This document shows, in pieces, positions 1 through 7,910 of a DNA stretch of 64,000 nt. A program made the position numbers and the translations under genes. How positions within the stretch are numbered: the first letter of the stretch is position 1; each line of letters opens with the position of its first letter. Location: positions 6,432,501 through 6,496,500 of the forward strand of contig NZ_CP166850.1 of assembly GCF_041346945.1 (NCBI RefSeq), read 5' to 3'. This stretch comes from Amycolatopsis sp. cg9 (GTDB lineage: Bacteria; Actinomycetota; Actinomycetes; Mycobacteriales; Pseudonocardiaceae). Below the pieces are notes generated by a model. It had not been told where the DNA came from. It was given only the letters and a program-made list of their open reading frames with translations, and made no database searches.

Positions 1-641
1 CCCCGGCCGGGCTCGTGCACGCCGAGGTCTCCGTCCGCGACGGGCGCGCCGAACGGGTCAAGCTGCGCAACGTCGCTTCGTTCCTCGCCGAGCGCGACGC
101 CGTGGTTTCCGTGCCGGGCCTCGGCGACGTCCGCTACGACCTCGCCTACGGCGGGAACTTCTACGCCATCCTCGAACTGTCCCAAGTGGACATCCCGTTC
201 GACCGGGCCGAGAAGGACCGGATCCTGGGCGCCGGCCTGGCGATCATGGGCGCGATCAACGAGCAGCGGCCGCCGAAGCACCCCGAGGACCCGCTGATCG
301 GCGGCTGCAAACACGTCCAGTTCCTCGCGCCGGGCTCGGACGCGCGGGCGTCGCGCAACGCGATGGCCATCCACCCGGGCTGGTTCGACCGCTCGCCGTG
401 CGGCACCGGCACGTCCGCCCGGATGGCGCAGCTGCACGCGCGCGGCGAGCTGCCGCTGCGCACGCCGTTCGAGAACAGCTCGTTCATCGGCACGACGTTC
501 ACCGGCGAACTGGTGGGGGAGACCGAGGTGGGCGGGGTGCCGGCGGTGATCCCGGAGTTCTCCGGCCGGGCGTGGATCACCGGCACCGCCACCTACCTGC
601 TGGACCCGGCGGACCCGTTCCCGGCGGGCTTCGTGCTCTAA
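1..641 (+). CDS. Proline racemase / 4-hydroxyproline epimerase family protein (5' end outside window)
   Basis: Only the C-terminal part is present; the reading frame is already open at base 3, before the GTG at 15, so the start lies upstream of the window. Members of this family racemise or epimerise proline or hydroxyproline with two cysteines acting as acid and base. The second catalytic cysteine is seen in the family motif S-P-C-G-T-G-T (Cys codon at 399-401), followed by the typical S-A-R-M-A-Q-L stretch. The first cysteine site would be upstream. The TAA stop (639-641) is the left copy of the target duplication of the insertion sequence that follows, so the insertion left the protein intact. 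Racemase versus 4-hydroxyproline epimerase versus dehydratase cannot be decided from this part. Confidence 0.88.
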   Translation, partial: PAGLVHAEVSVRDGRAERVKLRNVASFLAERDAVVSVPGLGDVRYDLAYGGNFYAILELSQVDIPFDRAEKDRILGAGLAIMGAINEQRPPKHPEDPLIGGCKHVQFLAPGSDARASRNAMAIHPGWFDRSPCGTGTSARMAQLHARGELPLRTPFENSSFIGTTFTGELVGETEVGGVPAVIPEFSGRAWITGTATYLLDPADPFPAGFVL

Positions 642-1515
642 GGGGGCAGTTCAGAATGAGTCGGCGTGTCATCTTTGCCTGGTCTGCGGGGCTTTCCAGA
701 ATGTTGGTATGCGTGAGGAGGTTCTGACCGACCAGCTGTGGGAGCGGCTGGAGCCGCTGCTTCCGGTACATCCACGGCGTTTCCGCTACCCGGGCCGCAA
801 ACGTGCCGATGACCGGGCTGCGCTGGAAGGCATCCTGTACGTGATCCGTACCGGTATCGGCTGGAACCGGCTGCCGACAGCGTTGTTCGGCGCCTCCGGG
901 GCGACCTGCTGGCGGCGGCTGACCGAATGGCACGAGGCCGGCGTCTGGCGGCAGCTGCACGAACGCCTGCTCGCCGAGCTGCGTGCCGCCGGGCTGCTGG
1001 ACCTGTCGGCTGCGTTGGTCGACTCGACCCACCTGCGTGCCCTCAAAGGGGGGACCACACCGGCCCCGGCCCGGTAGACCGGCGCAAGCTTGGCTCGAAG
1101 CACCACCTGATCACCGACGCCCACGGCACCCCGCTCGCGGTCACCCTGACCGGCGGGCACCGCAATGACGTCACTCAGCTGATTCCGCTGCTCGATGCCA
1201 TCCCGCCGATCCGCGGCCTGGTCGGCAAGCCACGGCGCCGCCCTCGCCGGCTTTAGGCCGACCGCGGCTACGACCACGACAAGTACCGCCGCCTGGTCCG
1301 CGCCCGCGGCATCACCCCGCTCATCGCCCGCCGCGGCACCGAGCACGGCTCAGGGCTGGGCACCATCCGCTGGCCGGTCGAACGCACCTTCGCCTGGCTG
1401 AAGAATTTCCGCCGTCTGCGCATCCGCACCGAACGACGAGCCGACGTGCATCAAGCCATCCTCAGCCTCGCCTGCTCGATCATCTGCCTCCGCAAACTCA
1501 TTCTGAACTGACCCC
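642..1515 (+). mobile_element. IS5-family (IS427-like) insertion sequence
   Basis: An 874-bp element. The left end (642-661) and the reverse complement of the right end (1496-1515) agree at 19 of 20 positions, sharing CAGTTCAGAATGAGT. TAA flanks both sides (639-641 and 1516-1518), a 3-bp target duplication. The transposase is split between two frames in the way usual for the IS427 group. The element lies exactly between two convergent genes and interrupts neither. Confidence 0.9.
709..1511 (+). pseudogene. Transposase of the IS5-family element, inactivated by an internal TAG
   Basis: The first part (709-1077) holds the N-terminal DUF4096-like region of IS5/IS427 transposases and the start of the DDE domain (V-D-S-T-H-L). 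At AAAGGGGGG (1045-1053) a -1 slip would lead into the second frame, which continues with the domain sequence D-R-R-K-L-G-S-K-H-H-L. Such programmed -1 slippage is normal for this group. The second frame then meets TAG at 1254-1256, just before A-D-R-G-Y-D-H-D-K-Y, a stretch containing the second catalytic aspartate. It stays open afterwards to the TGA at 1509-1511 through W-P-V-E-R-T-F-A-W-L. The nonsense codon sits where relatives often carry tyrosine, so a single base change is likely. This copy should not make active enzyme without read-through. Confidence 0.82.
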
Positions 1516-2864
1516 TAAGCGGCGAGCCGGCCGTCGTCGCGGCCGGTCCGGCGGGCACCGCGCAGGACGCGCACCGCCAGCCGGGGGCGCAGCAGCGCCT
1601 GCGGCGGGTCGATCAGGCCGGCGACGCGCATGAAGGCGTTGGTGACCTCGGCGTCGCGCGTCGCCGCGGACTGGACGCGGGCGACGTAGGCGTTGCCGAT
1701 GTGCGTCTTCACGCTGCGGCGGCCGGTCACGCCCGGGAACGCGAGGTCGCCGCCCGCGGCGATCTCCCACGGGGCGTCGACCACGCGGGCCGCGTCGGCG
1801 AAGAACTCGGCCGGCCGGAGCGCGCGGCCGAGGTGCCGCCGCAGCGTCCGGGCCTGCAACACCGCCGCTGTCATGCCCTGGCCGTACACGGGGTTGAACA
1901 CGCAGAGCGCGTCGCCGACGACGACGAAGCCGTCCGGGACCCGGGACAGGAGCTCGTAGTGGCGCCGGGTGCTCGCCGGGAAGCGGAAGGACACCGGCTC
2001 GGTCAGCGGCTCCGCGTCCGCGACGGCGTCGTGGACGTCCGGCACGGGCAGGGATTTCGCGTACGCCAGGAACGCGTCCGGGTCCGTCGGCGGGTGGTCG
2101 CCCAGCAGGCCGGTGAGCGAGAGCAGGCACTCGTCGCCGCCGAGGGTGTGGAAGAACGCGCCGCGCGGGTGGCCGGGGGTGGCGATCACGTTGATCGACT
2201 GCTCGTCGGTGAACGGGTTCGCGCGCAGCCGGTAGCGGCGGCTCGTGTACGCGAGGTCGACCTTGACGCGCTCTTCGGGCACCTCCGGGCAGCCCAGTGC
2301 GCGCAGCCACCGGGGAGCCCGCGAACCGCGGCCGGTGGCGTCGACGACGAGGCCGGCTTCGAGGCGCCGCGGGGTGCCGCCCCCGGCGCGCTCCTGCAGG
2401 TGGACCCCGGTCACCCGGCGCCCGTCGGCCGTCGCGGCCAGGCCGGTGATGTCGTGGCCTTCGAGGAACCGGACGGCGGGCAGCGCGCGGACGCGGGCCC
2501 GCACGTGGTGCTCCAGCACCGGCCGCGCGGCGCCGATGACGAGCAGGCCGGTCGGGCCCGGCCGCAGCCGGTCCCCGCCGACGTACCAGCGCATGCGCGC
2601 CGAGACGTCGCCGACCGGCACACCGGCCCCGCGCAGCTCGTCGGTGAGCCCGGGGAACAGTTCCTCCACGGCCTGCTGCCCGCGGGCCAGCAGGCCGTGG
2701 GCGTGCCGGCCCTGTGGCACGCTCTGGCGCACCCCGGGGCCGGTGAACCGGTCGCGGTCCACCACGAGCACCTCGTCGTAGACCTCGGCCAGGACGCGGG
2801 CCGCGAACAGCCCCGCGATGCTTCCGCCGAGGACCACGGCGCGCGCCACGCTCCCGTTGCTCAT
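1515..2864 (-). CDS. FAD-dependent monooxygenase/epoxidase-like oxidoreductase
   Basis: A 449-residue flavoprotein. The N-terminus carries the dinucleotide-binding loop G-G-S-I-A-G (about residues 13-18) followed by an acidic strand end (V-V-D-R-D). A second FAD motif G-D-A-L-C-V-F-N-P lies near residue 320. The overall pattern resembles the FAD enzymes grouped with polyether epoxidases (MonCI, LasC) and related tailoring monooxygenases; this is from memory of the family. The start ATG has GAGGAGG upstream. The gene follows the glycosyltransferase by 24 bp on the same strand, so both are probably co-transcribed and act on the same small molecule. Its TAG stop uses the last base of the adjoining insertion sequence. 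The substrate is unknown. Confidence 0.75.
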   Translation of the reverse strand: MSNGSVARAVVLGGSIAGLFAARVLAEVYDEVLVVDRDRFTGPGVRQSVPQGRHAHGLLARGQQAVEELFPGLTDELRGAGVPVGDVSARMRWYVGGDRLRPGPTGLLVIGAARPVLEHHVRARVRALPAVRFLEGHDITGLAATADGRRVTGVHLQERAGGGTPRRLEAGLVVDATGRGSRAPRWLRALGCPEVPEERVKVDLAYTSRRYRLRANPFTDEQSINVIATPGHPRGAFFHTLGGDECLLSLTGLLGDHPPTDPDAFLAYAKSLPVPDVHDAVADAEPLTEPVSFRFPASTRRHYELLSRVPDGFVVVGDALCVFNPVYGQGMTAAVLQARTLRRHLGRALRPAEFFADAARVVDAPWEIAAGGDLAFPGVTGRRSVKTHIGNAYVARVQSAATRDAEVTNAFMRVAGLIDPPQALLRPRLAVRVLRGARRTGRDDGRLAA

Positions 2865-2888
2865 CCCGGCACCTCCTCGGGTTCGCGC

Positions 2889-4247
2889 CTAGGCGGCTCG
2901 ATCGGTGGCCCGGCTCGAGAAGCGCGACGGCTGCGCGAGCTTCTCCAGCTGGGCGACGACGTCGGTGGGGCTGGGGGCGGTCAGCAGATCGCCGTAGAGG
3001 CGGTCCGCGCCGTCCCGGAAGGACTCGTCGGTGAGGACCCGCATCACCTGGGCGCGGATCGCCTCGACCGAAGGCCGGCTCAGGTCGATCACGTCGCCGG
3101 CACCCGGGCCGGAGACGAACCCGACGGTGGTGGGCGCGACGACGTACCGGGTGGCCGCGATGCCGCCGTCGAGGGCGACCGCGGTGACGTCCTCTTCGAG
3201 GAAGTCCACGACGAGCTGCGGCACGCGCGAGTTCGCGGCGGCGATCGTGGTCCCGAAACCGCCGTGGTGGATCAGCGCGGAGCAGGTCGGCACCAGCTGG
3301 TCGAGCGGGACGTAGTCGACCACCCGCACGTTGTCCGGGACGCGGGAGACCGCGCTCAGCTGCTTCTGGTTGAGCGTCGCGACGACCTCGATGTCCAGGC
3401 CGCCCAGCGCCTCGAGCAGGACCTCGACGTACTCCCAGCCGGTGGTCATGTAGTTGCGCATCGACAGCCCGAGCGACAGCGCGACCCGGGGCCGTTCCGG
3501 CAGCGGGTAGAGCCAGTCCGGGATGATCTCGGCGTTGGCGTGCGGGATCCACCGCACCGGGACCATCGTCGTGTCGACCGGCCAGTTGATGGCCGCCGGC
3601 ATCGGGTTCAGCGTCCACTGCCCGAGCATCGTCTCCCGGTCGACCGGGACGCCGTACTTCTCCGCCATCGGCCGGAGGGTCTCGGCCAGCGGGTTGTCGA
3701 CGGCCGGCGCGCCCGGCCGCCCGGTGATCTCCTCGAAGGTGTCCAGGCACCAGCCGACGAAGTCCGGCCCGGTGTACCGGGCGTGCCGGGCTCCGACCGC
3801 CCGCGCGGCCACGCCGGCGCCGGCGAAGCACGGGTCCCAGATGACCAGGTCGGGCCGCCAGCCCCGGAAGAACTCCACGAGCCCGTCCATGGCGGGCAGG
3901 TCCGCCGCGTCGCCCTGGTAGGGGTTGAAGTCCCACATGGCAGGCAGCAGGAACTGGCTGAAGATGTTCCACCGCTCGCGGGCCGCGTCGGGCAGGTCCA
4001 GCGCTTCGGTGATCAGCTCGACCTTGGCCCGTTCCTCGGTGTAGGCGTTGCCCGGACCCATCGGCACCGGCATCGCGGCCTCGTCGCACACGGGGACGAA
4101 CGGCAGGCCGGAGTTGGTGGTCACGGTGGCGAGCGCCGGGTGCGACACCACGTAGACCTCGTGCCCGGCGGCGCGCAGCGCCCAGGCGAGCGGGACCATC
4201 GGGTACAGGTGGACCGGGTTCGGCCACAAGGCGAACGCGACGCGCAT
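2889..4247 (-). CDS. GT1-type antibiotic glycosyltransferase, EryCIII/DesVII-like
   Basis: A 452-residue GT-B fold enzyme that would transfer a dTDP-deoxysugar to an aglycone. The N-terminus (MRVAFALWPNPVHLYPMVPL) is typical of the macrolide and aromatic polyketide group. The C-terminal nucleotide-binding signature appears as H-H-G-G-F-G-T near residue 325. ATG is preceded by AAGGAG. The nearest relatives of this type (EryCIII, DesVII) often need a P450-like activator protein, and none is encoded in this window. It heads a two-gene unit with the FAD monooxygenase and diverges from the flavin-type protein and N-methyltransferase genes. The sugar donor is presumably the amino sugar made by the neighbouring genes. 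The aglycone cannot be read from the sequence. Confidence 0.85.
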   Translation of the reverse strand: MRVAFALWPNPVHLYPMVPLAWALRAAGHEVYVVSHPALATVTTNSGLPFVPVCDEAAMPVPMGPGNAYTEERAKVELITEALDLPDAARERWNIFSQFLLPAMWDFNPYQGDAADLPAMDGLVEFFRGWRPDLVIWDPCFAGAGVAARAVGARHARYTGPDFVGWCLDTFEEITGRPGAPAVDNPLAETLRPMAEKYGVPVDRETMLGQWTLNPMPAAINWPVDTTMVPVRWIPHANAEIIPDWLYPLPERPRVALSLGLSMRNYMTTGWEYVEVLLEALGGLDIEVVATLNQKQLSAVSRVPDNVRVVDYVPLDQLVPTCSALIHHGGFGTTIAAANSRVPQLVVDFLEEDVTAVALDGGIAATRYVVAPTTVGFVSGPGAGDVIDLSRPSVEAIRAQVMRVLTDESFRDGADRLYGDLLTAPSPTDVVAQLEKLAQPSRFSSRATDRAA

Positions 4248-4458
4248 GACGACTCCTTACATCCTATTTGTTCCCAATGGTCGCTACGTCCCATCCAACG
4301 GTCTTCTTCCCGGGTGCGACGCCGCCCGGATCCCGGGCCGGCTGCGGGCACTGAGCACCTTCGGAGAAGAAAACCGCGCGCCGATCGGTCATGATCGCTG
4401 GCGAAAGCTGGACAAATGCGACTCTTGCCTCGAACCGGGCTGTGAGGAGGATTGCCGG

Positions 4459-4980
4459 ATGACTGCGGAAGCACCAGAAGGCAAGGTGATCAGCGGGTAC
4501 GACGCCCCCGCGCCGAGCTGGGAGCTGGTGGAAAAGGGCCTCGTCCACGGGAACTCCACGTACTGGCTCGCGACGGTGCGCCCGGACGGCCGGCCGCACG
4601 TCATGCCGCTGTTCGGGGTCTGGGTCGACGGCTCGATGTACTTCACGTCGAACCCCGCCGCGCGCAAGGCGAAGAACCTCGTGGAGAACCCGCACTGCGT
4701 CATCACCGCCACCAGCGACGACCTGGACATCGTCGTCGAGGGCACGGCCGCGAAGGTGACCGCCGAGGCCGAGCTCCAGCGGATCGCCGAGGTGTACATC
4801 GACAAGTACGGCTGGCCGCTCACCGTCGAGGACGGCGCCTACACCGCGCCCTTCGGCGCGCCGACCGCGGGACCGCCGCCGTACGAGCTCTACGAGGTCA
4901 CCGTCGAGACCGTGTTCGGCCTGGGCACTTCGGAGCCCTACGGGTCCGCCCGCTGGCGCTTCGGGGAGGGGACGTCATGA
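4459..4980 (+). CDS. Pyridoxamine 5'-phosphate oxidase-like (split-barrel FMN/F420) protein
   Basis: A 173-residue protein with the split-barrel pattern of the PPOX superfamily: T-V-R-P-D-G-R-P-H-V-M-P-L-F-G-V-W, then Y-F-T-S-N-P-A-A-R-K-A-K-N-L and the V-E-G strand. Such proteins bind FMN or F420 and reduce or oxidise small substrates. The start at 4459 was chosen because GAGGAGG precedes it and the family sequence begins there; the frame is open further upstream but looks non-coding. It overlaps the N-methyltransferase gene by 4 bases (ATGA), so the two are translationally coupled. Whether it is an F420 reductase for a sugar or aglycone step, or a housekeeping protein caught in the cassette, is open. 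Confidence 0.75.
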   Translation: MTAEAPEGKVISGYDAPAPSWELVEKGLVHGNSTYWLATVRPDGRPHVMPLFGVWVDGSMYFTSNPAARKAKNLVENPHCVITATSDDLDIVVEGTAAKVTAEAELQRIAEVYIDKYGWPLTVEDGAYTAPFGAPTAGPPPYELYEVTVETVFGLGTSEPYGSARWRFGEGTS

Positions 4981-5756
4981 CCGGCGACGCCGACCGCAGC
5001 TGGGCCGAGATCCACGGCGCCTGGGGCGACGACCACGCCGAGCTCTACGACCTGGTCTTCACCAGCCGCGGCAAGAACTACGAGAACGAAGCCGACGACA
5101 TCACCCGGATCATCCGGTCGCGGCGGCCCGGGGCGGAGAGCCTGCTGGACGTCGCCTGCGGCACCGGGGCCCACCTGGGCCGCTTCGGCAAGGCGTTCGA
5201 CCACACCGAAGGCGTCGAGCTCGCCGAAGCCATGCGCTCGGTCGCGCGGCGCCGGCTGCCCGACGTCTCCGTGCACCCCGGCGACATGCGCACCTTCGAC
5301 CTCGGCCGCACCTTCGACGCCGTCGTCTGCCTCGGCAACGCGATCGCGTGCGTCGAGACCCTCGCCGACATGCGGCTCGCCGTCGCGCGGCTGGTCGAGC
5401 ACCTGGAACCGGGTGGCGTGCTGGTGGTCGAGCCCGGCTGGTTCCCCGACCAGTTCCTCGACGGCTACGTCGGCGGCCACCTGGTGGAGGAGGAACGGCG
5501 GATCGTCTCGCGCGTCACGCACTCCACCCGCCAGGGCGGCAGCGCCCGCGTGGAGATCAAGTTCGTCGTCGCCCGGCCGGACGGCATCCGGGAGTGGACG
5601 GACATCTTCCTGATGAAGCTGTTCACCCGCGACGAGTACGTGAGCGCGTTCGAAGACGCCGGCTGCGCGGTCGAGTTCGCCGACATCCCGTGGCGGCTCG
5701 GCGAGCGCCCGCACAACGCGCCGGGCTTGTTCATCGCCGTGCGCAAGGATTCCTGA
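4977..5756 (+). CDS. dTDP-amino-sugar N-methyltransferase, DesVI/TylM1-like
   Basis: A 259-residue class I SAM methyltransferase. Motif I is D-V-A-C-G-T-G (about residues 57-63), followed by the family marks V-E-G-V-E-L, H-P-G-D-M-R-T-F and P-G-G-V-L-V-V-E-P-G-W-F-P-D. The series matches the desosamine/mycaminose/forosamine N,N-dimethyltransferases (DesVI, EryCVI, TylM1, SpnS). It would methylate the amino group introduced by the aminotransferase encoded just downstream on the other strand. ATG overlaps the stop of the preceding gene. A strong hairpin separates it from the convergent aminotransferase gene. The type is clear; mono- or dimethylation cannot be told. Confidence 0.85.
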   Translation: MTGDADRSWAEIHGAWGDDHAELYDLVFTSRGKNYENEADDITRIIRSRRPGAESLLDVACGTGAHLGRFGKAFDHTEGVELAEAMRSVARRRLPDVSVHPGDMRTFDLGRTFDAVVCLGNAIACVETLADMRLAVARLVEHLEPGGVLVVEPGWFPDQFLDGYVGGHLVEEERRIVSRVTHSTRQGGSARVEIKFVVARPDGIREWTDIFLMKLFTRDEYVSAFEDAGCAVEFADIPWRLGERPHNAPGLFIAVRKDS

Positions 5757-5767
5757 GTCCCGCCGGT

Positions 5768-5802
5768 CGGACGGCCGGACCTCGCCGAGGCCCGGCCGTC
5801 CG
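5768..5802. terminator. Bidirectional hairpin between convergent sugar genes
   Basis: Perfect 11-bp arms CGGACGGCCGG (5768-5778) and CCGGCCGTCCG (5792-5802), with further pairing of CCTCG and CGAGG inside. It lies in the 47-bp gap between the N-methyltransferase stop and the aminotransferase stop on the other strand. No U-run follows, as is usual in GC-rich actinobacteria. Confidence 0.7.
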
Positions 5803-5803
5803 G

Positions 5804-6967
5804 TCAGGCCGCGCGGACCTGCCCGCCGGTGCACGCTTCCCGGATGATCCCGCAGATCCCCGCGATCTCGGCGGGTCCGACGGCCGTCCCGGTCGGCAGC
5901 GAAAGCACCCGTTCGCACAACGCTTCCGTGCGCGGCAACGGCAGCGGCGTGTGCAGCCGCGGGTTGTCGCGGTAGGGCGGGATCTGGTGGCAGCCGGGGT
6001 GGAAGTAGCGCCGGGCCAGCACGTTGTGCCGGGCCAGGGCCCCGAGCACGGTGTCGCGATCGGCGCCGGCGACCGCTCCGTCGACTTCGATGACGACGTA
6101 CTGGTGGTTCGCGCGTTCGCCGGGTGCCATCTCGTGCAGGCGCACGCCGTCGAGGCCGGCCAGGCCCGACCGGTACAGCCGGTGGTTGCGCCGGTTCGCG
6201 GAGATGATCGTGGCCATCGCTTCGAGCGAAGTCAGCCCCATCGCCGCGGACGCCTCGGTCATCCGCCCGTTGATGCCGCACACCACCTGGTCCCGCTCGT
6301 CGTTCATCCCCAGGTTGCGCATGGCGCGGGCGCGTTCGGCGAGTTCGTCGTCGTCGGTGACGATGGCCCCGCCTTCGAAGCTGTTCAGGTACTTGGTCGC
6401 GTGGAAGCTGAACACCTCGGCGACGCCGAAGCCGCCGATCGGCCTGCCGCGGTAGGTGCACCCGACGGCCTGGGCGGCGTCCAGGATGAGCGGCAGGCCG
6501 TGCTGTTCGGCGAGCGCGGTCAGCCGGTCGATCCGGCACGGGCGCCCGAACACGTGCACGCCGACGATCGCCCGCGTCCGCGGCCCGATGAGGCGGGCGA
6601 CGTGGCCGGGGTCGGCGTTGGCAGTGTCGTCGACGTCGCAGAACACGGGCGTGGCGCCGATCCAGTGCAGTGCGTGGGCGGTCGCGGGCGAGGTGAAGGA
6701 GGGCACGACGACCTCGTCGCCCGGTGCGACCCCGGCCGCTTTCGCCGCGATCTGGATGCCCACCGTCGCGTTCCCCACCGGGACGCAGTGCCGGGTCGCG
6801 GCCAGTTCGGCGACCCGCGCTTCGAATTCCCGCACCAGCGGGCCGTTGTTGGCCAGCCAGTGCCGGTCCAGCGCGCCGCCGAGCCGGTCGAGGAACCGGC
6901 TCCGGTCGCCGATGTTCGGACGGCCGACGTGCAGCGGCGTGCTGAACCGCGGCGGTGACCCTGTCAT
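5804..6967 (-). CDS. DegT/DnrJ/EryC1 family sugar aminotransferase (C-4 type)
   Basis: A 387-residue PLP enzyme for nucleotide-sugar transamination. The PLP lysine is Lys192 in F-H-A-T-K-Y-L-N-S-F-E-G-G. This F-H-A-T-K form is typical of enzymes acting at C-4 of dTDP-4-keto-6-deoxyglucose (VioA, DesI, SpnR types), whereas C-3 enzymes such as DesV usually have F-Y-P-G-K. The cofactor aspartate is in L-I-L-D-A-A-Q-A. The ATG at 6967 was chosen because GGAAGGAG precedes it; a longer reading frame upstream lacks such a site. It converges with the N-methyltransferase gene and diverges from the epimerase gene. The product is probably a 4-amino-4,6-dideoxyhexose that is then N-methylated. C-4 specificity is inferred from the motif. 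Confidence 0.82.
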   Translation of the reverse strand: MTGSPPRFSTPLHVGRPNIGDRSRFLDRLGGALDRHWLANNGPLVREFEARVAELAATRHCVPVGNATVGIQIAAKAAGVAPGDEVVVPSFTSPATAHALHWIGATPVFCDVDDTANADPGHVARLIGPRTRAIVGVHVFGRPCRIDRLTALAEQHGLPLILDAAQAVGCTYRGRPIGGFGVAEVFSFHATKYLNSFEGGAIVTDDDELAERARAMRNLGMNDERDQVVCGINGRMTEASAAMGLTSLEAMATIISANRRNHRLYRSGLAGLDGVRLHEMAPGERANHQYVVIEVDGAVAGADRDTVLGALARHNVLARRYFHPGCHQIPPYRDNPRLHTPLPLPRTEALCERVLSLPTGTAVGPAEIAGICGIIREACTGGQVRAA

Positions 6968-7128
6968 CTGCACTCCTTCCCCAGCCGGCCGCGTGCGTCC
7001 GGCAGGCCCGCCGTGTTTCGCGTAATTGCGCACGTAAGGCCTTCTTGGTCCTGTTGATGGCGATCTGACCGTTTTGTGCGCGATAATCCTGCCTCAGGTC
7101 TTCGCGTTCATCGCCGGTCCGGAAGAGG

Positions 7129-7782
7129 GTGGGCACATTGGGAGAGATCGTCGAGGCCAGGGAGCTGGCGGTACCCGGCGCGTTCGAGTTCGGTCCGCGG
7201 GTGTTCCCGGACGAGCGGGGCCTGTTCGTGTGCCCGTTCCAGGAAGCGGGCTTCGTCAAGGCGGTCGGTCACCCGCTGAAGGTGGCGCAGCTGAACCACA
7301 GCCGGTCCCGGCGCGGCACGATCCGGGGGCTGCACTACGCCGACGTGCCGCCCGGCCAGGCGAAGTACGTCTACTGCTCGCGAGGGGCGCTGCTGGACGT
7401 GGTGGCCGACATCCGCGTCGGCTCCCCGACCTTCGGCGTGGTGGACGCGGTGCGCCTCGACCCGCTCGAATTCCGCGCGGTGTACGTGCCGGAGGGCCTC
7501 GGCCACGCGATCATGGCCCTCGAGGACGACACGGTGCTGTCCTACCTGTGCACGACCGAGTACGACGCGGGCCGCGAGCACGGCCTCGACCCGCTCGACC
7601 CGGACCTGGGCCTGCCGTGGCCGGCGGACGTCGAACCGCTGCTGTCACCCAAGGACCGCGCGGCACCCCGCCTGGCCGAGGCGGTGGCAGAGGGGCTGCT
7701 GCCGCGGTACGCGGAATGCGTAGCGCACTACCGGCGGCTGCCCGAAAATCGGCTGCCCGCCGATTCGACATCGGCGCACTGA
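7129..7782 (+). CDS. RmlC-like dTDP-4-keto-6-deoxysugar 3,5- (or 5-) epimerase
   Basis: A cupin of 217 residues. The family signature R-G-T-I-R-G-L-H-Y contains the catalytic base His69, and E-F-R-A-V-Y-V-P-E-G-L-G-H-A holds the conserved substrate loop. It inverts C-3 and/or C-5 of the 4-keto sugar to give an L-sugar or a D-allose-type precursor. Relatives from antibiotic clusters (EvaD, TylK) have the same length. GTG at 7129 gives the longest form, but GGAAGAG is better placed for a TTG at 7138, which would give a protein three residues shorter. It diverges from the aminotransferase gene over about 160 bp. The presence of an epimerase together with a C-4 aminotransferase and N-methyltransferase supports a dedicated amino-sugar route. 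Confidence 0.85.
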   Translation: MGTLGEIVEARELAVPGAFEFGPRVFPDERGLFVCPFQEAGFVKAVGHPLKVAQLNHSRSRRGTIRGLHYADVPPGQAKYVYCSRGALLDVVADIRVGSPTFGVVDAVRLDPLEFRAVYVPEGLGHAIMALEDDTVLSYLCTTEYDAGREHGLDPLDPDLGLPWPADVEPLLSPKDRAAPRLAEAVAEGLLPRYAECVAHYRRLPENRLPADSTSAH

Positions 7783-7910
7783 ATTGCGAACATAGTGTCG
7801 AAACCGCCACGGCGCCGCAAAGAAGCCCCAACTTCGCATTTTCAAGGATGCCCGCACCGCCGATCCGGTCGAGGGTTGACGGTATATGCCGGACGCATGA
7901 AGGGCTTCTC

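Noticed and set aside
4246..4458. N-terminal extension of the split-barrel protein
   Set aside because: The upstream translation does not resemble the family and overlaps the glycosyltransferase start region; the ATG at 4459 has a good ribosome-binding site.
7074..7910. Long N-terminal extension of the 14-helix exporter
   Set aside because: It runs through the epimerase gene in another frame; transporter similarity starts at 7911.
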